Below, in pieces: positions 8,801 through 16,646 of a DNA stretch of 16,646 nucleotides (positions are counted from its first letter, which is position 1; each line of letters begins with the position of its first letter). Under the pieces are notes generated by a model. It ran no database searches, was not told where the DNA came from, and saw only the letters and a list, made by a program, of their open reading frames with translations. The DNA lies in the NCBI GenBank assembly GCA_004335835.1, contig RWJK01000001.1:1-16646 (forward strand), in the 5' to 3' direction. The DNA is from Scenedesmus sp. ARA3. Lineage: Eukaryota; Chlorophyta; Chlorophyceae; Sphaeropleales; Scenedesmaceae. The position numbers were made by a program, and so were the translations under genes.

Positions 8801-11800
8801 ACGGTGGCAGCAGCAGAAGCAGCCTTCAGTCATGGCTGCATGCGCAGCATTTGCCAAGGTTGCTGCAGGCTGCTGGCGCGCTGCTGGGCTACTCTGAGGG
8901 CCAGGCGCAGGCTCCTGCGCTGCTGGTGAGAATGGTGGCATACAATTGCGATTCTGTTGCTACTGCGTATTTGTCATAGCGCAGAGGAACCCTGGTGTAA
9001 ATGGGCATGCTGTTCTCAATTACTTGTGCAGTGGGGCACAGCACAGCAGCGGCTGTGCAACTGCAGCACGCACCTGTGCCAGTGCAACTGCAGCCGCATG
9101 CGCCAAGATCTGTGATGCGCTGACTGTGCTCCTTGTTGCTGCTGTTTCGTGTCTGCAGCGAGCTGTGGCAGCTGTTGCAGAAGCAGCTTGTGGCGTTAGC
9201 CCTGCAGCCTGGGGCCTCGCAACTGCAGCAGTTGAGGCACTGCAAGCAGCAGAGTCAGCAGCAGCCAAGGAGAAGGCAGCAGTGGGCTATGCATTCGTAG
9301 CATTCGAGGAGTGCATACAGCTCTGCTGCGCCCTGCTGTCCCTGGTAGAACCCGGCATGGCAGCAGCGGCGGCTGCTGCAGGTGCTGGCGCATCAGAGGC
9401 TGCTGCTGGCCGCTGGAATGTTGTGGCAGCAGCAGCAGCCTGCTTGACTGGCAGCCTTGCACGGGCGCAGCTGTGTGTCAGCGGCAGAGTGCGTGGCCCT
9501 GCCCTGCGGCAAGCGGAAGATGTGCTGCAGCGAGCACTGAACACAAGCCTAGCATCGCAGCTGTGCTGCTGTCTAGCAGAGGCCGAGGCAGCGGCTGTGC
9601 CTGCGCCCGGCATGCGCGCAGACAGCAGCAGGGGCAACACAGCAGCGGCAGCAGCGGCGGCAAGCGACGCACTACTGGGGGCGCTGGCTGCGCTCGTGCA
9701 TGTGCAGCCTGGCCGTGTGAATGGCGCGTGCGTGGCTGATCACTTCCCGCTAGCTCAGATGCTTGCTGCCAAGCTGGCTGATGCTCCTGACCAGGGCGTG
9801 GACACGGATGGAGACCTGCTCGAGGTGGGACCGCAGTTCTGTGATGCTTGTTTCACATGCACGAAAGTTGAAGCAACCTGTCTCGAGGCATGCGTCCCTC
9901 CCACAGAATTTTGCATGCACAAAGCGACCGGTCACATGGCATGTGCGCCATATGTATATGTGTGGAGGAACTGTATGTACTGAAATTCTCCTTGGTGTAT
10001 ACTGACAGCAGCTCTTTCGCTCTCGGCATCCTGTGCAGCCCCACACATCCCTGCCTCTGAGCAGCTGAACACTTTTTCTGCAACTAGTTGACAAGTGCCT
10101 TGCTATTCTAGCTGTGCTGCAAACTAACGTGTGTTGCTGTCTTTGCTGCTTTCCCTGCTGGCCGTCTGCCTGGCAGTCTGTGCGGGGCGTGCTGGGTGAG
10201 GCGCTGGCAGCCTCCTCAGGCAGCCTGGCTGCAGTGGCAGGCAAGGCTGCACAGCAGGACGCCAAGGCTCTGCAGGTGAGGCTGGGCCGCATGAGAGCAA
10301 TACCACATGTTTTGTCCCTGTGTGATGACGGCTGCAGCTATCACATGGGTGTGGCATGTGTGGCTGCACTGGCACTGGCTTCGTTGTGATGGTGCTGATG
10401 TGGTTTTGGAGGCAGCAGCAGTGGTTCAAGTTGTTTGCATTCATGTCAAACGCTCACTGAAGCTGCCACTGCTGGCGCTTGCCTCTTGGTGCCGCAGGTG
10501 TTGCTGCACTGCTGCCGCTGCTGCCCCGCCCTCTGTGAGGCAGCTGCGGCAGCTGGCGTGCATGAGGTGCTGCTGCGGTCAGCAAGCAGCACCGGCAGTG
10601 GCGCCCCAGCAGTGTCGCTGATGGTGCTGTCGGCAGTTGTGTCTGGCGTCGCGGCCAGCGTGACAGCTGTGCTTGCCGGCACAGGGCTGGCTGCGGCGGC
10701 TGCTGCTGGCACTGAAGGTCCCGCGCTGCAGCAGCGGCGGCGAAGGCTGGCAGGCGCAGTGCAGGCGCTGGGGCCATCGCAAGCAACTGATGCTGTGATT
10801 GTGAAGCTGTCAGGTGTGTGTGATGCATATCAACAAGGCATGCGCGGGCTGACTGCTCGGTAGCATGGATTGGCAGCTGCAATACACTTGGTATGCTGCT
10901 GCAAACTTCACAATCCGCACCAGCAGCTGCTGCTGCAAGCGTTGTGCAACCTTCTGACTGCTACATCATACGCTTGTGCTTGCTCCGCTGCTGCCGCCTT
11001 GCAGCCCTGCTGCAGCACAACGCGTCAGACGTGCGCGTGCCGTTTGCAGCTGCTGCAGCCGTCGCCGCATACATCAGCCTGTACCTGCTGTCATCTCAGA
11101 GCAGCTGGGGTGACGGCACCAGCAGCAGCTTGCAGGGGCAGCTGCTGGGCTTGCAGTGGGGCCAGCAGCTGGCAGTGCCGCCTATGGGGCTGGTCAGTCC
11201 CGACAAGCTCACGGCGCTGCTGCGGCTGTTCAAGTACAGGTTTGGCGGCAGCGGGCCGCCCATGTATGAGCTGCTGGAAGGAGTGCCTTGCAGGTGGGCT
11301 GGTTAGTGAACATGTTGCAGCCTGAAACGAAGACCTGCATGTGTGCAGAAATGCATTTTCCATGTGTGCTGCTGGCAGCCGTGCTTTGAACATGTTTTTT
11401 CTTAATGCTGTGCTTTGAATATGGTTATAAGGCGTATTCAAGGACGCGCAGCACACACGCAGCTGCAAACGCATTCCATGCGCGCACTGCTCCTGATAAA
11501 CTTCGGCATCCGCTGTTGCATCACATGGCACTTGCCGCTGTTGGCACTGACCCTGCATGTCTGCACGTGTGCAGAGCTGGCCTGCTGGATGGGCCTGTGA
11601 CGCTGGTGGCACACCTGCTGGCCTTTGGGGGCAGCAGCGCATCCAGCCTGGAGGCGCAGCAGGCTGGGCTAGCAGCTGCAGGCATAGCGACAGCAGTGAG
11701 CGGCAAGAGCGGGCCGCTGATGGAGCTGTCGCCTGCAGGTAAGCAGAGGTGGCTGCAGCACAGCAGCAGCAGCGGCAGCAGCGGCAGCAGCGGCAGCGGC

Positions 11801-11976
11801 CAGGCAAGAACATGCTCGACGGCAGAGAAGAAGACGCACTGTGTGACTTGAGGGCTTGGCGCGCAGCAGCCAAGAGCAGTTGGTGGCAGCAACTCACAAC
11901 GCTGCTGGGCACTAGCTGCTGAAGCAACACAGCTGGTGTGCATGTGTAAGACGTTTGGTGGACATTTTCTGAGGCT

Positions 11977-12025
<49 letters not shown>

Positions 12026-15000
12026 AGGCGTGCTGTCTCTGCTGGAGCTGCTGCAGCATCTTGCTGCCCCAGACTGCGAGGGAGCTGTGCTGCTGATGCC
12101 GTCAGTGCGCGGCGCGCCAGCTGGCTTGCAGCAACAGCAGCAGCAGGGCCTGCTGAGTGCTGTGCTGGGGCTGCTGCATGAGCGGCACATTGCTGCGCTG
12201 CTGGTGAGGCTGCAGGCTGTGGTGACCTTGCATACATGTCATGAAGTGCCCCGGCAAGCCTGGCGTAATGTTGGCGCCGTGGTTATTGGGATGATTGCAG
12301 GCTGCTGCAGCACGTGTTTGGGGACCAGCAGCTAACACAGCAGATGCAGGCACTGTGCACTTGCACAGTCGTGAGTGTCTTCAGAGTAGGGTCTACTGCA
12401 ACACTTGCTGCAGCCTGCATTGAGGAGTTTTATTGCTGTGGTGACATTGATGGAGGTGACAAGGCAACTTCTGCGTGTTCCGCTTGCTGCTGCCGCTGCA
12501 GGCCTGGCCCAGCCAGTCCGGCGGCGGGCGGGAGGGCGTCGCACGGCTGGTTGGCGCGGTGTCAGAGCTGCTGGGAGTCCCACTCAACACACCACCAGGT
12601 GAGGCTTGGAGGATGTAAGAGATATTCCCTGCGCAGCTTGCCAGCGGTCTGTTGCTAGCCAGCTGCTGGTTTCCATGCTGGCTTGGGTCTTTTGTTGCGC
12701 CTGCAAGCTGTAGGTAGGCCACAGCACTGCAGCGGTAGGCTGGAGCTGGGCTGTCTTCTAGCTGCACCGACTACCTGGCCACCTAATGCGCAACTTGAAA
12801 CTGGATGTAGCCAGCGCCTAGTCAGCACCTATCAATGGTTGTTGTCGTACCGCGTGCATTGCAGGCGTGGAGCTGCCGCGGCCCTACCTGGATGCCCTGC
12901 TGCAGGAGGGCGCGATGGCGCTGCTGCTGGCTGCCTGCGAGGGCCTGGAGCCACGCCAGCTGCTGCTGCCCATGAACCTGGTCAACCGGCTGGTGCTCAC
13001 AGCGCAGCAAGCCTTCTCAGCGCAGTACATCCAGGTGGGTGGTGCTGTGGTTTGGTGCTTGCACTACAGTGGGTGCTGGATGGCGGACCAGTGGGTTTGG
13101 TAGCAGTTTACGGCGTGCAGTGGATGGGGTGCTGCTCGAGATGTAGTGTACTGCAGCCAGCAGCATCGCAGCCTGGCTCTTGCAATGCTCTGCAGTTGCG
13201 CAGTTGCCATTACAGCTTGCTGCAGTCAACATAATCGTGACATGCATCACCTTGACATGCGCGTGCGCTTGCTCCCTTGGTGCTCACCCCACACGGCTCT
13301 ATATCTGCTGCCGCCCGCCATTCCCACACGTCACCTCCTGCCAGACTGGCGGCCTGTCCCCTGCTTCTACTGCCTTTGCATACACTGTTATATCTTGGTG
13401 TTCAACCTACAATCGCTGTGTATCTCTGCCGCTCGCTGCCTTCTCTGCAACCTGCCAGGCTGGCGGCCTGTCCCCTGCGCTGGTGCAGCGGCTGCTGCGC
13501 GATTCGAACCCCACGCCACTGCTAGTGGATGTGCTGCTCATCTGCAGCCAGCTCGCGCGCGCCTCGCCACGCGAGCAGGCGGGCGGGGGCCAGGGCGGGC
13601 CCGCAGCGACGTATGAGGCGCTTGCGAAGAGCAACCTGCTGCCAGTGCTGCGGCGGCTGCTGAGCCACCATGACTCAGGTGGGGTTTGGGGTTTGGGGTT
13701 GTCACGCGCAAGGGGGTTGCTGCTGCTTATTTTGGTGGGGCGGCCGCTGCTGAGGCGCTTGCGCAGGATACGTCATGCCGTTTTTCACGAAATGCATCTA
13801 CGCAGGCTTGAACAACGTGAATTGCTGTCCGCTGCTGCAGGCGTGCGTGCGCGCGTGGCCAACCTGCTGGGCAACATGTGCCGCCACAGCGGCTACTTCT
13901 ACCCCGCACTGGATCGGCATGGCATCCTGCCGCCCCTCATCGAGCTCTGCAGCGACTCAGACAAGGGCGCAAGGTGGGTTCATGAGAGTCTGCTAGCTTG
14001 TAGTTACATCGGTTCTGTGCTCGTGTTGTTGCATGGAGGGCAGTGCGGTGCGCAGACAGCATCGTGCCGCCCCTCATCAAACTCTGCAGCAACTCAGACA
14101 AGGGCGCAAGGTGGGGTGTGGCCAGGCTGTGGCAGCTGCGTTGCGGTGGCTCTGCAGCCCCTCAGCTTCGCGTACAGCATGCCAGTCACGCGCTGCGCCT
14201 GGCACGCAGTCGGTGTTGGTTCCCAACCTTGCAGCGAATAACATACCCAGCATGTTTCTGCCGATCCCTTGGCACATCACCTGCAGAACTTACTAGATCT
14301 GAACCTTGCCTGCTCATGGTGATGTATCACGCCTGCCGGCCTGCAGGAAGTTTGCGTGCTTTGCAATTGGCAATGCCGCCTTCCACAACGCCAGCCTCTA
14401 CGAGGCGCTGGCGCCTGCGGTGGGCCCGCTGGTGGCGCTGCTGCGCGATGACGAAGAAAAGACGCGTGCTAATGCAGCAGGGGCGCTGGGCAACCTCGTG
14501 CGCAACAGCGGGCACCTCTGCGGCGAGATCATCGCGGTGAGTCTGACAGTTTAGAGACTGGATGAAGGGGAGAGGAGGTGGAACAACAGCACGTGTGTTG
14601 GGCAACCTTGTGCGCAACAGCGGGCACCTCTGCGCCGGGAGCATTGCGGTGAGTTTTGAGGTGGCATGCTTGCCGGCTGGCAACGGCAGGTAGAGCAGCA
14701 GACAGCGGTGGCAGGGGAATGTTTGCAGCATAGCAGAGGCAGCCTACAGGATGAAGAAAGTTGATGTGCAGCAGCGGGCGGCGGTGTGCTAGTGACCAGC
14801 TGCTGGCGGCGCTGACCTGCTGACACCACCACTGTGCTGCTGCTGCTTCTGAAGACTGGCGCATTGCAAGCACTGCTTGAGACGGTGCTGGGCCCAGACA
14901 GTACTGCAGACGGCAGGCGGCCCGGCTCGGGCGGTGAGGGCAACTCGCCGGTCAAGATTGCGCTGTTCTCCATCGGCAACATGTGTGCGCACAAGGAATG

Positions 15001-15445
15001 CAGGTGGGTGCAAGCTGCCAGCTGCTGTGAGTTGACTGCTTGTGGTGTATGTGCTGATTTATGGACAAACGTGGTGGTAGGGGCAGGCTCAGACCCTGTA
15101 TGACCTGGAGTGTGTGTGAGCCGCGGCAACCAAACCGCCCTGCCTGTGCTGCCCTTGATATTCGTTTACACTGTGCCTCTAGCGGCTGCTGGACCGCTGG
15201 GTGCGCAAGGTGCTGCTCCCTGTGTATCGCCCGCAGCTGCTTATGCTTGCAGGTGCTGTGCCAGTCCCACTTACCCCTCTTTACTTACATGATCCTGTTG
15301 TATTGTTACACATTTTTGTTCCTGCAGGGAGCAGCTGCTGGACCTCGGGGTGCGCGAGGTGCTGCAGCAGCTGCAGCTGACCTCGGGCAGCGACGGCACG
15401 CTGCTGCGCTACATTGCGCGGGCCTCAACTAAGCTGGGCAGCTGA
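5871..15445 (+). CDS. TIO: Fused-family Ser/Thr protein kinase (STK36 / TIO), 21 exons
   Basis: Proposed exons: 5871-5936, 6058-6247, 6692-6990, 7294-7478, 7675-7795, 8053-8287, 8507-8925, 9159-9824, 10177-10275, 10498-10813, 11005-11293, 11575-11738, 12028-12203, 12311-12370, 12502-12598, 12865-13034, 13459-13678, 13841-13973, 14347-14536, 14855-15003, 15328-15445. All junctions are GT-AG and phase-consistent; total 4362 nt, 1453 residues. TIO and STK36 have about 1300, the excess being low-complexity linker. The kinase (about 9-263) is nearest to Fused ([38 protein letters not shown]). The C-terminus matches the plant Fused armadillo region. Plant TIO acts in phragmoplast cytokinesis; vertebrate STK36 in central-pair assembly of motile cilia; fly Fused in Hedgehog signalling. 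Which role holds here is not readable. Least certain: start of exon 8, boundaries of exons 13-15 and acceptor of exon 20. Confidence 0.88.
6499..6548 (+). repeat. Short 12-bp tandem repeat in intron 2 of the kinase gene
   Basis: The motif agcagcagtgt recurs about four times in degenerate form (gcagcagcacgtg, agcagcagtgta, agcagcagtgtt, then cagcactcgcagg). It is non-coding and part of the general CAG-rich background. The acceptor of this intron lies further on at 6691 after a pyrimidine/CTG stretch (ttcttctgctgctgctgcc). Confidence 0.6.
7061..7081 (+). repeat. (CAG)7 microsatellite in intron 3
   Basis: Seven CAG units lie about 70 bases downstream of the donor at 6991, preceded by related ttcagcagag. 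Confidence 0.9.
7570..7593 (+). repeat. (CTG)8 microsatellite in intron 4
   Basis: Eight CTG units lie about 80 bases upstream of the acceptor of exon 5 (gtgtgcag at 7674). Confidence 0.9.
8053..8925 (+). other. TIO: Variable linker exons 6-7 (Ala/Pro- then Gln-rich)
   Basis: Residues about 288-505. Exon 6 encodes an Ala/Thr/Pro-rich stretch ending [15 protein letters not shown]; exon 7 begins [19 protein letters not shown] and contains two Gln runs of 7 and 9, mostly CAG (8569-8651). It then turns into helical sequence ([32 protein letters not shown]) that may begin the helical repeats. Phases 0/1/0 link these exons to exon 5 and exon 8. The linker is the least conserved part of Fused kinases, so these boundaries rest on splice signals and frame only. 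Confidence 0.7.
8569..8651 (+). repeat. Coding CAG tract in exon 7 (polyGln)
   Basis: Two CAG-rich runs interrupted by CCACAACAG and a short DHSSMAG segment encode about 7 and 9 consecutive Gln in the linker of the kinase. They are in the reading frame that joins exons 6 and 8. Confidence 0.85.
9159..12598 (+). other. TIO: Helical Ala/Leu-rich middle region, exons 8-15
   Basis: Residues about 506-1128. The translation is rich in Ala, Leu and Cys in helix-like patterns ([48 protein letters not shown]). Recognisable Fused-like blocks are ELLEGVP followed by [18 protein letters not shown] (exons 11-12) and [18 protein letters not shown] (exon 15). Exon 8 may start upstream: the same frame is open back to 8985, where cgcag|agg is another phase-0 acceptor that would leave only a 59-nt intron. 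Exon 14 is short (60 nt); its acceptor must be the second of two CAGs (12308-12310) to keep the [15 protein letters not shown] frame. Confidence 0.65.
11980..12027 (+). repeat. (CTG)15 abutting the acceptor of exon 13
   Basis: Fifteen perfect CTG units run directly into CAG (12025-12027), which is the acceptor of exon 13 (cag|gc gtg ctg). The repeat therefore stands where a polypyrimidine tract should be, supplying U/C in two of three positions. It is the longest perfect microsatellite in the window and likely to vary in length between strains. Confidence 0.9.
13337..13364 (+). repeat. Diverged copy of the intron 16/exon 17 junction inside intron 16
   Basis: Bases 13337-13364 match 13451-13478 in 27 of 28 positions at an offset of 114, including the acceptor ccag and the start of exon 17 (GGLSPA). 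The pyrimidine-rich sequence upstream is also similar (tatatctgctgccgcccgcc against tgtatctctgccgctcgctg). Using the upstream AG (13344) would extend exon 17 by 114 nt, 38 codons, in frame and without stops, giving a second GGLSPA. Confidence 0.8.
13679..13716 (+). other. G-rich (GGGGTTT)3 tract at the donor of intron 17
   Basis: The donor tcag|gtggggtttgggg is followed by three GGGG blocks spaced by TTT (13681-13698) and a fourth G run at about 13711. The RNA could form a G-quadruplex next to the 5' splice site. It resembles a ciliate-type telomere unit, but the copy number is too low for a telomeric insertion to be supported. Confidence 0.5.
14060..14110 (+). repeat. Possible cassette exon: copy of the exon 18 3' end in intron 18
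   Basis: Bases 14061-14110 match 13924-13973 (the last 50 nt of exon 18) in 46 of 50 positions at offset 137, and each is followed by gtggg. With the AG at 14058-14059 as acceptor, the copy forms a 51-nt exon that accepts phase 2 and donates phase 2. It would therefore insert 17 residues, [17 protein letters not shown], after [16 protein letters not shown] without shifting frame. The four mismatches change Leu to Val, Glu to Lys and Asp to Asn, and none makes a stop. The acceptor lacks a good pyrimidine tract, so use is uncertain. Confidence 0.75.
14598..14654 (+). repeat. Decayed copy of the exon 19 3' end and donor in intron 19
   Basis: Bases 14598-14654 match 14486-14542 in 51 of 57 positions at offset 112, including the donor gtgagt. 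The frame is still open ([12 protein letters not shown], then AGSIA in place of GEIIA). I find no phase-matched acceptor with a pyrimidine tract in front of it. Read-through from exon 19 meets a TAG at 14552-14554, so this looks like a relic or decoy donor. Confidence 0.75.
15181..15215 (+). repeat. Diverged copy of the intron 20/exon 21 junction in intron 20
   Basis: Bases 15181-15215 match 15330-15364 in 31 of 35 positions at offset 149. The homologous frame reads [11 protein letters not shown] against [11 protein letters not shown]. The sequence before both copies is also alike (attcgtttacactgtgcctctag against attgttacacatttttgttcctgcag). The copied acceptor ctctag is in a phase that does not fit exon 20, so its use would shift the frame; probably a relic. 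Confidence 0.65.
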
Positions 15446-16349
15446 GCTAGCCGTGCGCTATGCAGCCTGCCTAGGATATGCGGCAAGCATCCTTCGTAAA
15501 TTGCCGCAATGATGCGAATACAGGAATCATCAGCGTAGCTGCATGATGCCCTGGGGAAAAGGTGTGCTGCCGCTGGCGGCCAGTGGCAGAGCATGCTGCT
15601 TGTTATAACGCCTAGGTACCTGTGGCAGCATGTCTGCCCACCAGTTTTTGCCAGCAGTCCTTCAGCCGCCTTCAGTGGGCAGGCGTGGCAGCAGCTGCTG
15701 CTGCAGCTGCTGCTGTTGATTGTGACAAGGCGTATGCACACATGCATGAGCTCGAGGTTCTGTCGTTGAGTGCCCTTGGCTCGTAACTGCCTGTGACGGT
15801 GTCATTCAATGGTTTGCTGCAACGGCTGCGTTTATCAGCATCATTCTCCCAGTTCCGGAAGCAATGGACAGCTTACTAGGTTTAAGGCTGGGCTGAGGCA
15901 ATGGGCCTGTCGTCTGTAGGTGACGACACCGTGCTAAAGCTACAATATGACAATGCGAGCGGACATTACTGTTTATTCAAATCGTGCACATGGTCTGAGA
16001 CCCGACACAGGACACATGAGCACCGTATAACATGGCACACATCTTGCGCAAGTGCATGCATGCCAGTACGGCACCAGCATGTAGCGTGTCCTCATCTGGC
16101 ACGGGATTTGCCAGGCTGAACTGCAACACCGTGGTGCTCTGGGGCGCCACATATAGAACAGCACAGCAGCATACACCACTCTACCGTCGGCAACAACTTC
16201 TGGTTTATACAATCAACATTTTGACCACCGTTCAAGCTGCAACTCCCAGGTGACGTACAAAGCATGGCTTCCTCCAACGCCGAGCTCAGTGCGCACACCC
16301 TGTTCTGCAAGCTGTTGACATGGAGTTTTCAGAGTTGTTTAGCATGTAA
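15446..16349 (+). other. Probable 3' UTR and flank of the kinase gene
   Basis: The region follows TGA at 15443-15445. No coding sequence is recognised; open frames at 15409-15747 (minus) and 15901-16253 (plus) have no family features. The first TGTAA after the stop is at 16345-16349, which would imply a 3' UTR of about 900 nt. An earlier end using a variant signal is equally possible. A CAG/CTG palindrome, gcagcagctgctgc, sits at 15688-15701. Confidence 0.45.
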
Positions 16350-16646
16350 AGCAGATGGAAGTAGTCGGACGAAGTCCATCGGACTAAATCTAGTGCATCA
16401 CCTGCTGTGTCCCTTTCTCAGCAGTGTACCATATTTCCGCATGACAAGCAGCTTTCAACGCGGCAGCAGGTGCCCAGCTCTGAGCGGCCCTGCTAACCAT
16501 ACTGTTGCGCAAGCTGCATGCAATGCAGCTTGCCAGTGATTGCTGCACAAGTAATACAACTTGTCAACAAACAATACTGAACTGATGTTCCGTGTGTTGT
16601 ACAATCTATATCAAGGATCCCGGCGTTTGGTTTCGCATGAGGGTGA
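16350..16646. other. Unassigned 3' end of window
   Basis: I see no gene here. A 91-codon open frame (16264-16539, plus) is unrecognised and not supported by splice or composition signals. The only structure is the hairpin at 16509-16533. Confidence 0.4.
16509..16533. repeat. Perfect 11-bp inverted repeat with 3-base loop
   Basis: gcaagctgcat (16509-16519) is the exact reverse complement of atgcagcttgc (16523-16533), with loop gca. It is about 160 bases after the TGTAA at 16345. It could be a structured element or a transcription factor palindrome; nothing assigns it to a gene. Confidence 0.6.

Larger units (their letters stand above)
12865..15445 (+). other. TIO: Conserved C-terminal armadillo-like region, exons 16-21
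   Basis: Residues about 1128-1453. This is the part most like plant [23 protein letters not shown] and [14 protein letters not shown] (exon 17), [20 protein letters not shown] and [16 protein letters not shown] (exon 18), [14 protein letters not shown] and [20 protein letters not shown] (exon 19), [12 protein letters not shown] and [17 protein letters not shown] (exon 20), [15 protein letters not shown] to the stop (exon 21). The alternating GN-containing helices are armadillo-type repeats. In plants this C-terminal part binds a kinesin; that partner is not visible here. Exon 20 uses an AAG acceptor (cttctgaag|act). Introns 16, 18, 19 and 20 each contain a diverged copy of a neighbouring splice-junction segment, annotated separately. 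Confidence 0.88.

Noticed and set aside
11091..12237. Long minus-strand frames of 322 and 238 codons
   Set aside because: They run antisense to kinase exons 11-13 and through the (CTG)15 repeat (read as Gln or Ser). No independent evidence.
13681..13700. Telomere-type repeat insertion (GGGGTTT)
   Set aside because: Fewer than three units and not the TTTAGGG/TTTTAGGG type expected in green algae; treated as a G-rich intron start.
13741..13770. Another copy of the exon 17 end in intron 17 (gcggccgctgctgaggcgc)
   Set aside because: The resemblance to cggcggctgctgagcc is short and explainable by low-complexity GC/CTG sequence; no splice site is included.
13180..14241. Single 353-codon gene
   Set aside because: It is exon 17 of the Fused-like kinase plus neighbouring introns that happen to stay open; splice sites and homology define 13459-13678 only.

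Overview
The window looks like nuclear DNA of a green alga, most likely a chlorophycean of the Scenedesmus/Tetradesmus kind. That placement is an inference from four things: short GT-AG introns in nearly every gene segment, CAG/GCA/CTG triplet runs everywhere, plant-lineage protein families, and TGTAA motifs of the type chlorophytes use for polyadenylation. I see no bacterial-style operon, phage, CRISPR array, transposase, tRNA or rRNA.

Two protein genes are supported, both on the + strand. Gene 1 (window edge to 4223, 5' end missing) encodes a KH-domain RNA-binding protein of the KHDC4/BLOM7-RIK type. The first half of its KH domain is present twice (1-71 and about 246-317). The rest of the domain lies at the start of a very long exon (589-2672) that then becomes a Gln/Ala/Pro-rich, prion-like tail. 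Two small 3' exons (2938-3133 and 4138-4223) finish the protein. Gene 2 (5871-15445) encodes a Fused-family Ser/Thr kinase (animal STK36, plant TIO/TWO-IN-ONE). I could reconstruct it as 21 exons and about 1453 residues: an N-terminal kinase with all catalytic motifs, a variable Gln/Ala-rich linker, a helical Ala/Leu-rich middle, and a well conserved C-terminal armadillo-like region.

Between the genes (4224-5870) lie the 3' flank of gene 1 with a 50-bp tandem repeat (about 5 copies, 4651-4873), TGTAA poly(A) candidates, a TATA-like box at 5033, a short perfect hairpin at 5381, and otherwise unassigned sequence. After gene 2 (15446-16646) I see only probable 3' UTR and flank, with a TGTAA at 16345 and a hairpin at 16509.

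The most interesting observation is that five introns, in two unrelated neighbouring genes, carry diverged copies of a piece of the adjoining exon together with its splice site. They are the KH exon of gene 1 and introns 16, 18, 19 and 20 of gene 2. One copy (14060-14110) is a phase-matched potential cassette exon that would add 17 residues to the armadillo region. Another (acceptor at 13344) would add 38 in-frame residues without a stop. The others look decayed or out of phase. The two genes have no obvious functional partnership: gene 1 is probably an RNA/splicing factor, gene 2 a cytokinesis or cilium kinase. All exon boundaries come from reading phase, GT/AG sites and family homology by eye, with no transcript data.
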